This document shows positions 41,030 through 51,987 of a stretch of DNA of 64,000 nt, in pieces. The position numbers were made by a program, and so were the translations under genes. The DNA comes from Palauibacter sp965207805 (GTDB lineage: Bacteria > Gemmatimonadota > Gemmatimonadetes > Palauibacterales > Palauibacteraceae), in the NCBI GenBank assembly GCA_965207805.1, contig OZ242312.1, forward strand, positions 3,410,001 through 3,474,000. Reading direction: 5' to 3'. The notes below the pieces were generated by a model. That model was not told the DNA's origin. It worked only from the letters and a program-made list of their open reading frames with translations, and made no database searches. The stretch's first letter is position 1. Each line of letters begins with the position of its first letter.

Positions 41030-41611
41030 ATGTCCGACGCGCCCGTGATCGTGGCCCGCATCGCCCGGCCGCACGGGATCCGCGGCGGGCTGCTCCTGGA
41101 AGCCGAAACCGACCACGCTGAGGCGCTCTTCCAGGCGGGTCGCCGGCTCCAGCTCATCGACCAGGGGGCGGATACGGTCGCGCGCACGGACACAGGCGGC
41201 CGCGCCGACGCGACCGCGCGCGCGGGCGGGGCGCCCCCGCCCCAGGCGCTCACGGTGGAGACGGCGAGGCTCCACGGCGGGCGGTGGCTCGTCGAGGTCC
41301 GCGAGGTGGCGGACCGCACCGCGGCCGAGCGGCTCCGCGGCGCGCGCCTCGCCGTCCCCCGCGAAGAGCTGCCGGATCTGCCGGACGGGGGCTATCTGCT
41401 GCACGATCTGATCGGCCTGTCGGTATGCGAGGGTGACACGACGATCGGAGTGATCCGGGAAGTGTACGACCAGCCCGGCGCGCCGCTCCTCGCCCTCGAT
41501 GTCGATGGCCGCGAGCGGCTGGTCCCGTTCGACGCGGAACTTGTCGTGGAACTGGACTTCGACGCCGGCGAGGTCCACATGAAGCTTCCCGCCGGCCTGC
41601 TCGACATCTGA
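41030..41611 (+). CDS. rimM: 16S rRNA maturation factor RimM
   Basis: 193 residues; 30S head assembly factor that binds uS19. RimM N-domain: VIVARIARPHGIRGGLLLEA and WLVEVREVADRTAAERLRGA. The PRC-barrel domain includes YLLHDLIGLSV, VIREVYDQPGAPLLALDVDG and LVPFDAELVVELDFDAGEVH. A roughly 25-residue Ala/Gly-rich loop (TVARTDTGGRADATARAGG) is inserted between N-domain strands. Confidence 0.93.
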   Translation: MSDAPVIVARIARPHGIRGGLLLEAETDHAEALFQAGRRLQLIDQGADTVARTDTGGRADATARAGGAPPPQALTVETARLHGGRWLVEVREVADRTAAERLRGARLAVPREELPDLPDGGYLLHDLIGLSVCEGDTTIGVIREVYDQPGAPLLALDVDGRERLVPFDAELVVELDFDAGEVHMKLPAGLLDI

Positions 41612-41624
41612 CGCGGACGGTTCG

Positions 41625-42305
41625 ATGCGAATCAACGTCCTCACGATCTTCCCCGACTATCTCGAGGGTCCGCTGGGCCTCTCGATCCCGGGCCGCGCCC
41701 GCGAGGCGGGGCTCGTCGACTACCGGCTCATCGACGTGCGCGAGTACACGACGGACCGCCACCGGACGACGGATGACGAGCCGTTCGGAGGCGGGGGCGG
41801 GATGGTGATGAAGCCCGAGCCTTTCGACGCGGCGCTCGCCGCGCTGGACCGGCCGGGGCGCGTGATCTCGCTCTCCCCGCGCGGCCGGCCGTTCGACCAC
41901 GAGACGGCGGTGCGCTTCGCGCTCGAGTCCGATCTCACACTGTTGTGCGGGCGCTACAAGGGGATCGACGAGCGGGTCGTCGACGCCTGGGTGGACGAGG
42001 AGATCTCTATCGGCGACTACGTCCTCAGCGGGGGCGAGCCGGCCGCACTCGTCGTCATCGACGCCGTGGTGCGCCTCCTCCCCGGGGCGCTCGGCGATCA
42101 CGATTCGGCCTCCTCGGACTCGTTCTACGAGGGGCGCCTCTCCGCCCCCTCCTACACGCGGCCCGCCGAGCACGGCAGCCGGTCGGTGCCGGACGTGCTC
42201 CGGTCGGGGGATCACCCCCGCATCGAGCGCTGGCGCGCCGCGCAGGCCGATGCGGCGACGCGCCGCCGCCGTCCCGACCTCCTCGACCTCGACGCGGCCG
42301 ACTGA
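41625..42305 (+). CDS. trmD: tRNA (guanine37-N1)-methyltransferase
   Basis: 226 residues; SPOUT enzyme that methylates G37 to prevent frameshifting. Motifs: MRINVLTIFPDYLEGPLGLS, DEPFGGGGGMVMKPEP, LLCGRYKGIDERVVD and the trefoil knot IGDYVLSGGEPAALVVIDAV. The C-terminal PSYTRPAEH and DHPRIERWR are typical. It starts 13 bases after rimM. Confidence 0.97.
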   Translation: MRINVLTIFPDYLEGPLGLSIPGRAREAGLVDYRLIDVREYTTDRHRTTDDEPFGGGGGMVMKPEPFDAALAALDRPGRVISLSPRGRPFDHETAVRFALESDLTLLCGRYKGIDERVVDAWVDEEISIGDYVLSGGEPAALVVIDAVVRLLPGALGDHDSASSDSFYEGRLSAPSYTRPAEHGSRSVPDVLRSGDHPRIERWRAAQADAATRRRRPDLLDLDAAD

Positions 42306-42313
42306 CCGGTTTT

Positions 42314-42343
42314 TTGGCGCAAGCCGAGCGACAATGGTATACT
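42314..42343 (+). promoter_or_regulatory. predicted promoter for rplS-rnhB
   Basis: TTGGCG, 18 bases, TATACT in the 149-base trmD-rplS gap, an unusually good sigma-70-like match in this GC-rich background. Confidence 0.6.
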
Positions 42344-42454
42344 AAAAGGCTGCGGGTCGTACCCATCGTCACATCGCCGCTACCCTCCCGTGACGCAAAC
42401 GGATACGCCGCCGGAAACGCACCTGGAGACGCAGGGAACAAGGATAGACGAACG

Positions 42455-42826
42455 ATGGATCCCAGAATCGCCGGTATCGAGGAGGGATATAAGCGCACGG
42501 ACCTTCCGGCCTTCGCGCCGGGGGACACGGTGCGCGTTCGCGTACGCGTGAAGGAAGGCCAGAAGGAACGCGTGCAGCCGTTCGAGGGCGTCTGCATCGG
42601 TCGCCGCGGGGCGGGGGTCAACGCGACCTTCACGCTGCGGCGGATCTCCGGCGGCGTCGGCGTCGAGCGGATCTTCCCCCTCCACTCCCCGTGGATCGTG
42701 GGGCTCGAGGTCGTTCGGCGCGGCGATGTCCGGCGGGCCAAGCTCTACTATCTGCGCAACCGCCGCGGCAAGCGGGCCCGGGTGCCAGAGCGAAAGTGGT
42801 GGCTCGACAAGAAGCAGGACGACTGA
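42455..42826 (+). CDS. rplS: 50S ribosomal protein bL19
   Basis: 123 residues: LPAFAPGDTVRVRVRVKEGQ, ERVQPFEGVCIGRRGAGVNA, TFTLRRISGGVGVERIFPLH and RRAKLYYLRNRRGKRARV are diagnostic. It follows trmD after a 149-base gap that holds a promoter. Its last codons overlap the presumed GTG start of rnhB. Confidence 0.97.
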   Translation: MDPRIAGIEEGYKRTDLPAFAPGDTVRVRVRVKEGQKERVQPFEGVCIGRRGAGVNATFTLRRISGGVGVERIFPLHSPWIVGLEVVRRGDVRRAKLYYLRNRRGKRARVPERKWWLDKKQDD

Positions 42827-43539
42827 CACCGGCGACGCCGGCTCCAGAAGCGGCTCGGGAAGCGCCGGCCACGGCGCCGCTCGACTACGAGGAAGAGGGC
42901 TGGGCTTCCGGCCTCCGCGTCGTGGTCGGGATCGACGAAGCGGGAATGGGCCCGGTGGCGGGCCCCGTGATGGTGGGCGCCGTCGCGCTCCACCCGGGCC
43001 AGCAGTTCGAGGGGTGCACGGACAGCAAGCAGGTCTCCCCGCCCCGTCGCGAGGAACTCGCCCGACGCATCCGCGCGGAAAGTCTTGCCTGGCGGGTCGC
43101 CGCCGCCTCCACCCGCGAGATCGAACGCCTCAACGTCCGCGGCGCGACCATCGTGGCCATGCGCCGCGCGCTCGATCGTCTCGCGCTTCCGGCGGAACTC
43201 GTGCTCGTGGACGGCAACCCGGTCCCCGAACTCGGCGAGCACCGCTCGATCGTCGGGGGCGACCGGGCCTCGCATTCCATCGCCTGCGCCTCGATCCTCG
43301 CGAAGGTCACGCGCGACCGCCTGATGCGGCGTCTCGACGCGCGATACCCGCTCTACGGCTGGGCGTCCAACAAGGGATACCGGACCCGCGAGCACATGGA
43401 GGCGATCCAGCGGCACGGCCCGACCCCGCACCACCGGATCACCTTCCAGGGCGTTCTTCAGACCGAACTGGAGTTCAGTCCGGCGCCTGACCGGCCGTCC
43501 GATCCGCAGCGCGATCCTCAACGAGATCCAGAGGCGTGA
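42796..43539 (+). CDS. rnhB: ribonuclease HII
   Basis: About 247 residues; removes RNA from RNA-DNA hybrids and misincorporated ribonucleotides. Catalytic motifs: GIDEAGMGPVAGPVMVGAVA (first Asp-Glu), LVDGNPVPEL (Asp) and ACASILAKVTRDRLM (Asp). The usual GRG loop reads GMG. No ATG precedes the core; GTG at 42796, overlapping rplS by 31 bases, is the most plausible start, and the N-terminal 40 residues are low-complexity. The 3' end overlaps the convergent GH113 gene by 65 bases. Confidence 0.92.
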   Translation: MVARQEAGRLTPATPAPEAAREAPATAPLDYEEEGWASGLRVVVGIDEAGMGPVAGPVMVGAVALHPGQQFEGCTDSKQVSPPRREELARRIRAESLAWRVAAASTREIERLNVRGATIVAMRRALDRLALPAELVLVDGNPVPELGEHRSIVGGDRASHSIACASILAKVTRDRLMRRLDARYPLYGWASNKGYRTREHMEAIQRHGPTPHHRITFQGVLQTELEFSPAPDRPSDPQRDPQRDPEA

Positions 43540-44653
43540 GCACCGGCGGCGTGCCGGGGCTCGCATCGCCTCCGTACCACGTGGCCATGACCGTCTCCGC
43601 CGGCTTGCCCTGGGGCGAGTAGTCGGTGGCGATCCACTCGCCGGACGGAGATCCCGCGTACCACTTCCACGCGAAGCCGCCCGCGAACCAGGGACGGTCC
43701 CACCACACGCGGAAGAGCGCCTCGTAGGCTCCGGACTGCGCCTCGTAGTTCGCCGGCACGCCCCGCGCGCGGCGTCCCTCGGGCAACTCCCACTGGCGGC
43801 CCGCCGCTCCGTCCACGCTGCGATACCCGTACTCGGCGAACAGGATCGGCTTCCCCGTGGCGATGGCGACCTCGCGCAACTCCTCGCTCCACGGCTCCCA
43901 CGCCTCGATCAGCGTCTCCATGTCCGGCGTGGCGTCGTCGGTGAGGGGGAAATAGGCGTCCACGCCCACCAGGTCGAGTGCGTCCCAGAACTCGATCCGG
44001 GCGTACTTGTCCCAGTTCGCCGCGTACGTGAGGCGGCCGCCGTAGATCGCCCGGACCTCCTCGATGAGCGACCGCCAGTAGTCGGGCCGCGCGAGCGCGA
44101 CGAGATCGACCTCCGTCCCCACGCTCATCATCTCCACGTCCATCGAGTCGGCGACGTGCGCGAACCGGAGGATGTACTCCCGGTACCCCGAGAGGAACAT
44201 CTCCCAGTCCTCCTCCGTGTCGGGCTCGAACTCGCCCGGCCAGCCCTGTCCGCGCACCCAGAGATGCGGCTTGAGGAGTACGGAGAGCCCGCTCTCCCTG
44301 GCGTATTCGATGGTCTTCGCGACGCCTTCCGTCCTTTCGCCCCAGAACTGGCGTTCGCGGTCGAACGCGACGCGCGGCTGGGCGGGGTCCACGAAGGCGT
44401 AGGGGATGACGGCGACCCAGTTCGCCCCCGTCAGGGACGCGCGATCGAGCGCATCCGGCGCCATCTCGCGCCGCGGGGCGGAGAAGGAGACGCCGCGCAT
44501 CTTCTCTTCCGGCGCGATGTTCGCCGTGGCGGCGGCGAGCCGGCCGGACATGGCCGGATCGCTCCCCCCTCCGGCGGCGCCGCAACCGGCAAAAACGGAC
44601 CATGCGGCCAGCACCGCGACCTGCGCGCGGGCGGCCAATCTCTTCGTATTCAT
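43475..44653 (-). CDS. GH113-like glycoside hydrolase lipoprotein
   Basis: A 392-residue protein with a lipoprotein signal (VAVLAAWSVFAGCGAAGG). A TIM barrel follows: MRGVSFSAPRREM, GANWVAVIPYAFVD, SVLLKPHLWVRGQGWPG, MMSVGTEVDLVALAR (Glu as likely acid/base), DLVGVDAYFPLTD and PILFAEYGYRS (Glu as likely nucleophile), then GGFAWKWYAG. This is the GH113 family layout, whose known members are beta-mannanases; substrate here is not proven. It runs opposite to rnhB and overlaps its end. Confidence 0.8.
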   Translation of the reverse strand: MNTKRLAARAQVAVLAAWSVFAGCGAAGGGSDPAMSGRLAAATANIAPEEKMRGVSFSAPRREMAPDALDRASLTGANWVAVIPYAFVDPAQPRVAFDRERQFWGERTEGVAKTIEYARESGLSVLLKPHLWVRGQGWPGEFEPDTEEDWEMFLSGYREYILRFAHVADSMDVEMMSVGTEVDLVALARPDYWRSLIEEVRAIYGGRLTYAANWDKYARIEFWDALDLVGVDAYFPLTDDATPDMETLIEAWEPWSEELREVAIATGKPILFAEYGYRSVDGAAGRQWELPEGRRARGVPANYEAQSGAYEALFRVWWDRPWFAGGFAWKWYAGSPSGEWIATDYSPQGKPAETVMATWYGGDASPGTPPVLTPLDLVEDRAADRTAGQAPD

Positions 44654-44769
44654 CTATACCATCGTGCCTTTCGGCAATCTGAATCTCAACACGTCCGCGA
44701 CCCGTCCCATGCGGGCCGCTACCCTACCCCATACGAGCCGTGACCTCGTGTCGGGTTCACGCCCCGTGC

Positions 44770-44807
44770 GGCCGCGGCGTCACACCCGCCTGGCCGCGGC
44801 GTCACAC
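44770..44807. repeat. 16-bp direct repeat pair
   Basis: GGCCGCGGCGTCACAC at 44770-44785 and 44792-44807, period 22, in the divergent gap between the GH113 and methyltransferase genes. A two-turn spacing suits a dimeric regulator site. Confidence 0.5.
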
Positions 44808-44842
44808 TTGAACGAATCCCGGGCCGGGGGTCTCTTGTGCCC

Positions 44843-45556
44843 ATGAGTACACGCGGGAGCGCGGAACCGTTCGACTTCGACGGAGACTACGGCGGCGACT
44901 ACGAGTACATCGCCCGCACGGTGATACCCGGCTACCGGAGCTCGTTCCGGCAGGCGCTAGCGCTCCTCCGGGGACGCGTGGGCCCGAGTCCGCGGGTGCT
45001 GGTCGTCGGAGCCGGAACCGGCATCGAGCTGGTCACGTTCAAAGCGGCGGAGCCCGGGTGGCGGCTGACCGGCGTCGATCCGTCGCGCCAGATGATCGAG
45101 ATCGCCAGGCACCGGATGGAGGAGGCCGGCGTGGGAGACGGCGTCCGGCTAGTCCACGGACACGTCTCCGACCTCGACGAGGACGGCTTCGCGGCCGCGA
45201 CCTGCTTCAACGTCATGCACTTCCTCCCGGACGACGGCGCGAAACAGTCGCTCCTGCGCGACATCGCCCGCCGCCTCGCGCCCGGCGCCCCCTTCCTTCT
45301 GTTCGAACTCCACGGAGACCGGAGCGGCCCCCGCTTCGATGAACTCTTCGCGGCGTGGACCCGCTACTGGGAGATCCACGGGATGGGGGAGGCGGAACGA
45401 ACCGCGTTTCGGGCGAGGATCGAAGAGGGCATCCACTGGGCTTCCGAAGCGCGCATCCTCGAACTGCTGGATGGGGCCGGGTTCGAGGACGCATGGCGGT
45501 ACTACCGCGCCCTCCTCTACGGCGCCTGGATCTCGCGTTCGAGTTCGGGGAAGTAG
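44843..45556 (+). CDS. class I SAM-dependent methyltransferase
   Basis: 237 residues. Motif I VLVVGAGTGIELVTFKAAEP, motif II LTGVDPSRQMIEIARHRMEE, and ATCFNVMHFLPDDGAKQSLL with LAPGAPFLLFELHGDRSG, typical of UbiE/Methyltransf_25-type enzymes; the acceptor is unknown. An ATG two codons after a GTG (44837) is used. The 3' end overlaps the convergent vapC-like gene by 40 bases. Confidence 0.8.
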   Translation: MSTRGSAEPFDFDGDYGGDYEYIARTVIPGYRSSFRQALALLRGRVGPSPRVLVVGAGTGIELVTFKAAEPGWRLTGVDPSRQMIEIARHRMEEAGVGDGVRLVHGHVSDLDEDGFAAATCFNVMHFLPDDGAKQSLLRDIARRLAPGAPFLLFELHGDRSGPRFDELFAAWTRYWEIHGMGEAERTAFRARIEEGIHWASEARILELLDGAGFEDAWRYYRALLYGAWISRSSSGK

Positions 45557-45924
45557 CTGGAGAAAAATCCACGGTCGCGGGTGAGAAAGCGATCGCACGT
45601 GGCGACGGCGTGGGCGCCGATCAGAAAGTCCGTGATGATGCGGTCCCGGCCGCCTCCGGCCTGGCGATACCGTCCCCACCGGCGCCCCGCATCGTGGGCC
45701 ATGTCCGCATCGATCCGGGATACGACGACGTTGACCTCGCGCAGCGCGCGGTCCAGCGCCTCCCGGTCGGGGAATGCGGGGGCCAACTCGGCGTACACGA
45801 CGTGGGAGATGATGATCGCTCCGGCGTCATACGCCTCCACGAGCCACTCCTTCGAGGTGCGGCCATGACGCTCATCCGGCAGAAAGATGTCGAGGAGAAC
45901 GCTCGTATCCACCGCCGTGATCAT
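45517..45924 (-). CDS. PIN-domain ribonuclease toxin (VapC-like)
   Basis: 135 residues. The acidic PIN residues are present: Asp in MITAVDTSVLLDIF, Glu in VVYAELAPAF, Asp in DADMAHDAGRRW and Asp in RIITDFLIGAHAVAT, followed by FLTRDRGFF. It overlaps the antitoxin by four bases. The C-terminus overlaps the convergent methyltransferase. Confidence 0.88.
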   Translation of the reverse strand: MITAVDTSVLLDIFLPDERHGRTSKEWLVEAYDAGAIIISHVVYAELAPAFPDREALDRALREVNVVVSRIDADMAHDAGRRWGRYRQAGGGRDRIITDFLIGAHAVATCDRFLTRDRGFFSSYFPELEREIQAP

Positions 45925-46136
45925 CGACCCCGAATCTCCTCGAGGTAGTCGTCCGTGTTGCCGCCCATTCCCAGGATGCCGTACACCCGGTCCACGGGGT
46001 GCCCGGCGGCCGTTCTCTTCCGGATGAGAAGGCCCCCGTCCGTTGGAACGAGTTCGACCTCCACGTTGTGATTCATCCCGAAACGGTCTCTCAGCTTCTT
46101 GGGGATCGTGATCTGACCCCGTTCCGATATGCGCAT
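45921..46136 (-). CDS. AbrB/MazE-type antitoxin
   Basis: A 71-residue swapped-hairpin protein: MRISERGQITIPKKLRDRFG, then NVEVELVPTDGGLLIRKR and a toxin-binding helix (NTDDYLEEIRGR). It should bind the PIN toxin and repress its own promoter; inverted repeats lie just upstream. Confidence 0.88.
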   Translation of the reverse strand: MRISERGQITIPKKLRDRFGMNHNVEVELVPTDGGLLIRKRTAAGHPVDRVYGILGMGGNTDDYLEEIRGR

Positions 46137-46143
46137 GTCTCAG

Positions 46144-46204
46144 CCTCGACGATTCGAGGTATGAATAATTACGACGGAAAATCATATTCTAGTATCCATA
46201 CCTC
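46144..46204. promoter_or_regulatory. inverted repeats before the VapBC-like operon
   Basis: CCTCG/CGAGG at 46144-46159, and GAGGTATG at 46157-46164 with CATACCTC at 46197-46204. The segment is AT-rich and divergent, so it likely holds the operon promoter and an AbrB-type operator. Confidence 0.45.
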
Positions 46205-46311
46205 CAGCAAGGGTGGAGCCAGCGTACCGGCGACAGCCCCGGCCAAGCGTTGCCTGAAATCGAGCGTTCGGACAGCATGGTACGGAGGATCGTCAACGGA
46301 GGATCAACAGC

Positions 46312-47580
46312 GTGCGAGCGGCGCTGCAGCTTGACATGAGATCGATCTGGCTTGGCGGGGCCAGCTGCTTGCTGCTGGGAAGCGTGGCGGCATGTGGCAG
46401 CACCGGCACCGGAGATCCGCCTCCGGAGCTGCCGCGCGTGGCGTCCGTTGAGATACTCCCCGCGGCCGCGCTCATCGTGGGCGAGGGCCGGGAAGCGAGC
46501 TTCTCGGCGGTTGCGCGCACCGGGAGCGGGACAACCGTGACGGGTGCGTCCCCACGTATGGAGTGGTTCGTTGAAGATCCCGGGATTGCCACGCTCGTGC
46601 GGGGCGCGGCGGCGACGGCGGTCGTCAGGGGTGTCGCGCCGGGTGTCACGCGGGTCGTTGCCACCGTCGATGGCACGCGGGGCAGCGCGACGCTGGAGGT
46701 CTTCGTGCCCGAGGAGGTCGCCCGCTACGAGCCAGGGCGGAGCTACTTCGGGCGGAAGGGCTATGTGGAGTACATCCCCGGGGAACTCCCTCTCATTCTG
46801 TCCGCGTCGCACGGGGGTGGGATCGCTCCAGCCGAGATCCCCGACCGCAGGGGCGGAACCCACGTGACAGACACGAACACGCGGGAACTCACGCTGGCGA
46901 TGCGCGATGCGCTCGTTGAACTCACGGGTCGCGCGCCCCACGTCATCATCTCCCACCTCGTCCGCCCGAAGCTGGACTCGAACCGGGAAATCGTGGAAGC
47001 GGCCGAGGGGAACCCGTACGCCGAGCAGGCCTGGCGCGAGTTCCAGGATTGGATCGGGACGGCGCGCACGACGGTGGCAGCGGACTTCGGGGCGGGCCTC
47101 TACCTGGACATCCACGGCCACGGTCACGCGATCGACCGGCTCGAGCTGGGCTACCTCCTCGGCGCCACGGATCTGAACCGGCCGGATACGGCGCTCGACC
47201 GGGCCGAAGTCATCTCGCGTTCGAGCATCCGAGCTCTGGCGCAGGCTTCGCCCATCCCCTTCTCGCGGCTCCTCCGGGGCCCCACCTCGCTCGGCGGCTT
47301 CCTCGAGACGAAAAGCGTGCCGTCCGTGCCCAGCCCGGAGGATCCTTCGCCCGGCGACGCGCCCTATTTTCGCGGGGGATATAACACGCGCGAGCACGGC
47401 TCGCTGGCAACCGGAGAGACGGTGAGCGGCATTCAGATCGAGCACCACTACCGCGGTGTCCGGGACACGGACCAGAACCGGCGTGACTATGCGGCCCGGG
47501 CCGCCCAGGCGCTCCACGGGTACATGCTGGAGCACTACGGGGAGCACTACGCGGGGATCGGGGGTAGGAGCTCACCATGA
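46312..47580 (+). CDS. N-formylglutamate-amidohydrolase-like lipoprotein with BIG2 domain
   Basis: 422 residues. Lipoprotein signal (LGGASCLLLGSVAACGSTG), a BIG2-like domain (ASVEILPAAALIVGEGREAS), then a zinc-dependent amidohydrolase: ILSASHGGGIAPAEIPDR, DTNTRELTLAMRDAL, HLVRPKLDSNREIVEA, LYLDIHGHGH and GIQIEHHYRG. The family cleaves N-formylglutamate or related amides; an extracytoplasmic form is unusual and its substrate is unknown. The GTG start has GGAGG ten bases upstream. It overlaps the next gene by four bases. Confidence 0.75.
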   Translation: MRAALQLDMRSIWLGGASCLLLGSVAACGSTGTGDPPPELPRVASVEILPAAALIVGEGREASFSAVARTGSGTTVTGASPRMEWFVEDPGIATLVRGAAATAVVRGVAPGVTRVVATVDGTRGSATLEVFVPEEVARYEPGRSYFGRKGYVEYIPGELPLILSASHGGGIAPAEIPDRRGGTHVTDTNTRELTLAMRDALVELTGRAPHVIISHLVRPKLDSNREIVEAAEGNPYAEQAWREFQDWIGTARTTVAADFGAGLYLDIHGHGHAIDRLELGYLLGATDLNRPDTALDRAEVISRSSIRALAQASPIPFSRLLRGPTSLGGFLETKSVPSVPSPEDPSPGDAPYFRGGYNTREHGSLATGETVSGIQIEHHYRGVRDTDQNRRDYAARAAQALHGYMLEHYGEHYAGIGGRSSP

Positions 47581-48170
47581 GCGGACCTGGGATGCGCACG
47601 CGGCGGCTCGCGGTTCGGGCCGGATTCCTGGCGGTCGCCGGAGCGGCCGCAGCGGCGGCTGTGCCTCCCGCGGGCGGGATTGTGGCGCAGGAGCGGTCAC
47701 CGGAGGCGTCCGCGGAGCCCTCTCAGGAGTCGACGGTGCTCATGCTTTGGGGAGGGGTCCGGGTTGACGGGGAGCTCGTGCTCGAGCCTGCTTTCGCGTA
47801 CGAGGGAAGGGTGAGCCGTCCCGGGGCGTCCGGCGACTACCGGGTGCGGGGGCTCGACGACGAGGGGGAGACGCTGTTCTCGATCCGCTTCACGCCGAGC
47901 GAGATCTCGGATGGGAGCAAGGGCTTTTCCTACTCGATTCCCTTCGATGCCGCGTGGACGGAGGCGCTCGACCGGCTGGAACTCAGCGGGCCGGAGGGCG
48001 TGACCACGGTGGACCGGGAGGCGGGCGCGCGGGCGATGATGGTGATCGACCGTGCCACGGGGCAGGTGCGGAGCCTCCTGCGCAACGCAGCCGCCGGGCT
48101 CCCGGCGGCACTGGCGGCCGACAGTTCCGGCGTCCGGATCCTCCGCGGGCTGCCGCGTCCCCCGGGCTGA
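47577..48170 (+). CDS. secreted stand-alone copy of the LRR-protease C-terminal module
   Basis: 197 residues with a twin-Arg/hydrophobic signal (TRRLAVRAGFLAVAGAA). The rest parallels the last 150 residues of the LRR protease: LMLWGGVRVDGELVLEPAFA against LLLWGGEDEAGVPFLEPAFV, GETLFSIRFTPSE against RELFSLSFAMPHS, LELSGPEGVTTVD against ITLSGPGGSFTLD, DRATGQVRSLLRN against DPRTGQVRGFLRD, and a tail VRILRGLP. No known domain name fits. Translation is coupled (ATGA) to the amidohydrolase-like lipoprotein. Confidence 0.7.
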   Translation: MSGPGMRTRRLAVRAGFLAVAGAAAAAAVPPAGGIVAQERSPEASAEPSQESTVLMLWGGVRVDGELVLEPAFAYEGRVSRPGASGDYRVRGLDDEGETLFSIRFTPSEISDGSKGFSYSIPFDAAWTEALDRLELSGPEGVTTVDREAGARAMMVIDRATGQVRSLLRNAAAGLPAALAADSSGVRILRGLPRPPG

Positions 48171-48252
48171 CCGCGAAAGGTGTACGGCGTCGGCGCGCGT
48201 GTTAGCTTGAGCCGCGCCGGGCGGAGGCCCCGTCGGGTCCGCCCCGCCACCC

Positions 48253-48325
<73 letters not shown>

Positions 48326-48377
48326 TTCTCCCTCGCCCCCGAGCGTCCGAAGCGGGCGCCAGCAGCGCCACGGCCCG

Positions 48378-51122
<2,745 letters not shown>

Positions 51123-51123
51123 C

Positions 51124-51831
51124 CTAAACCTCTCCCGCCTCCTTCGGCGGAACTGAGAGTAGATTGTGCGTCCAGGCTGCGACGCGGCCCATCTGCCGCT
51201 CCCGTTCGCCTGCCCACCGGGGCAGCCGGAAGGCATTGGCGACCAGCACGCCTCCGCCGCCGAGGCCCATCAGGGCAGGGACCATCAGCGCCGCGCCCGC
51301 CTTGCCGTCCGCGACCATGATGAAGGCGACGATCACCGCCATGACGGAAAACATGGCCCCGAGGAAGGTGGTCTCGAGCGCATCGCCCTTGCGCGTGCCC
51401 AGCCGAAGGCGGTGGCCCGCCTCGGTCTGCTCGAGGACCGCGTGCAGGTTCCCGTTGCTCCATTCGCGGATCCCGCCCTCGTCCCTGACCTCGCCCTTCG
51501 CGTCGAACGTGGCCCGCAGTTCGGCGACGAGAAACTGCCACTCGCGATCCGTCAACTCCCGCGGGAGATCGACGATCCGGCCGGCGGAAATCGGAACGCC
51601 CAGCAGCTTGCGCCGCGGTACGGCGCGCGGGGGCGCTTCGAGTTCGGCAGCGGCGGCCGCGACGCGTTCCGCGGAGAGGCCGACCTCGAGACCCACGGCC
51701 TGGAGTTCCCCGAGCGTCAGTCCGCCGTCCACGCGAGAGGGCAGGCTCGCGCGCTCCTCCTCGGCCGCCTCGGCGGCGCGCGCGAAGATCTGCCGTACTT
51801 CGTCTTCCCCGTACCTGCGTTTGCTATGCAT
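51124..51831 (-). CDS. membrane protein with SHOCT-like N-terminus
   Basis: 235 residues. The N-terminal helices (EDEVRQIFARAAEAAEEERA, LTLGELQAVGLEVGLSAERV) resemble those of the island protein at 28.4 kb. A soluble middle (REWSNGNLHAVLEQTEAGHR) is followed by two hydrophobic segments (FSVMAVIVAFIMVADG, GAALMVPALMGLGGGGVLVA). Function is unknown. The start is uncertain, since neither the ATG at 51831 nor the one at 51855 has a good ribosome site. One base separates its end from the TonB receptor start. Confidence 0.6.
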   Translation of the reverse strand: MHSKRRYGEDEVRQIFARAAEAAEEERASLPSRVDGGLTLGELQAVGLEVGLSAERVAAAAAELEAPPRAVPRRKLLGVPISAGRIVDLPRELTDREWQFLVAELRATFDAKGEVRDEGGIREWSNGNLHAVLEQTEAGHRLRLGTRKGDALETTFLGAMFSVMAVIVAFIMVADGKAGAALMVPALMGLGGGGVLVANAFRLPRWAGERERQMGRVAAWTHNLLSVPPKEAGEV

Positions 51832-51987
51832 TGCGGTGTGAAATCTGTAGTCCATCGGCGGACGATGGAAAGGTGACGATGGGGGAACCGATGATGGCGG
51901 AATGGTCCCGGCGGACGCAGCTTGTCGGCGTGCGCGGCGGCAGGGGAGCGCACCGAGTCTGGCGGGTAGCGAGACAAGGAGCGGAAT

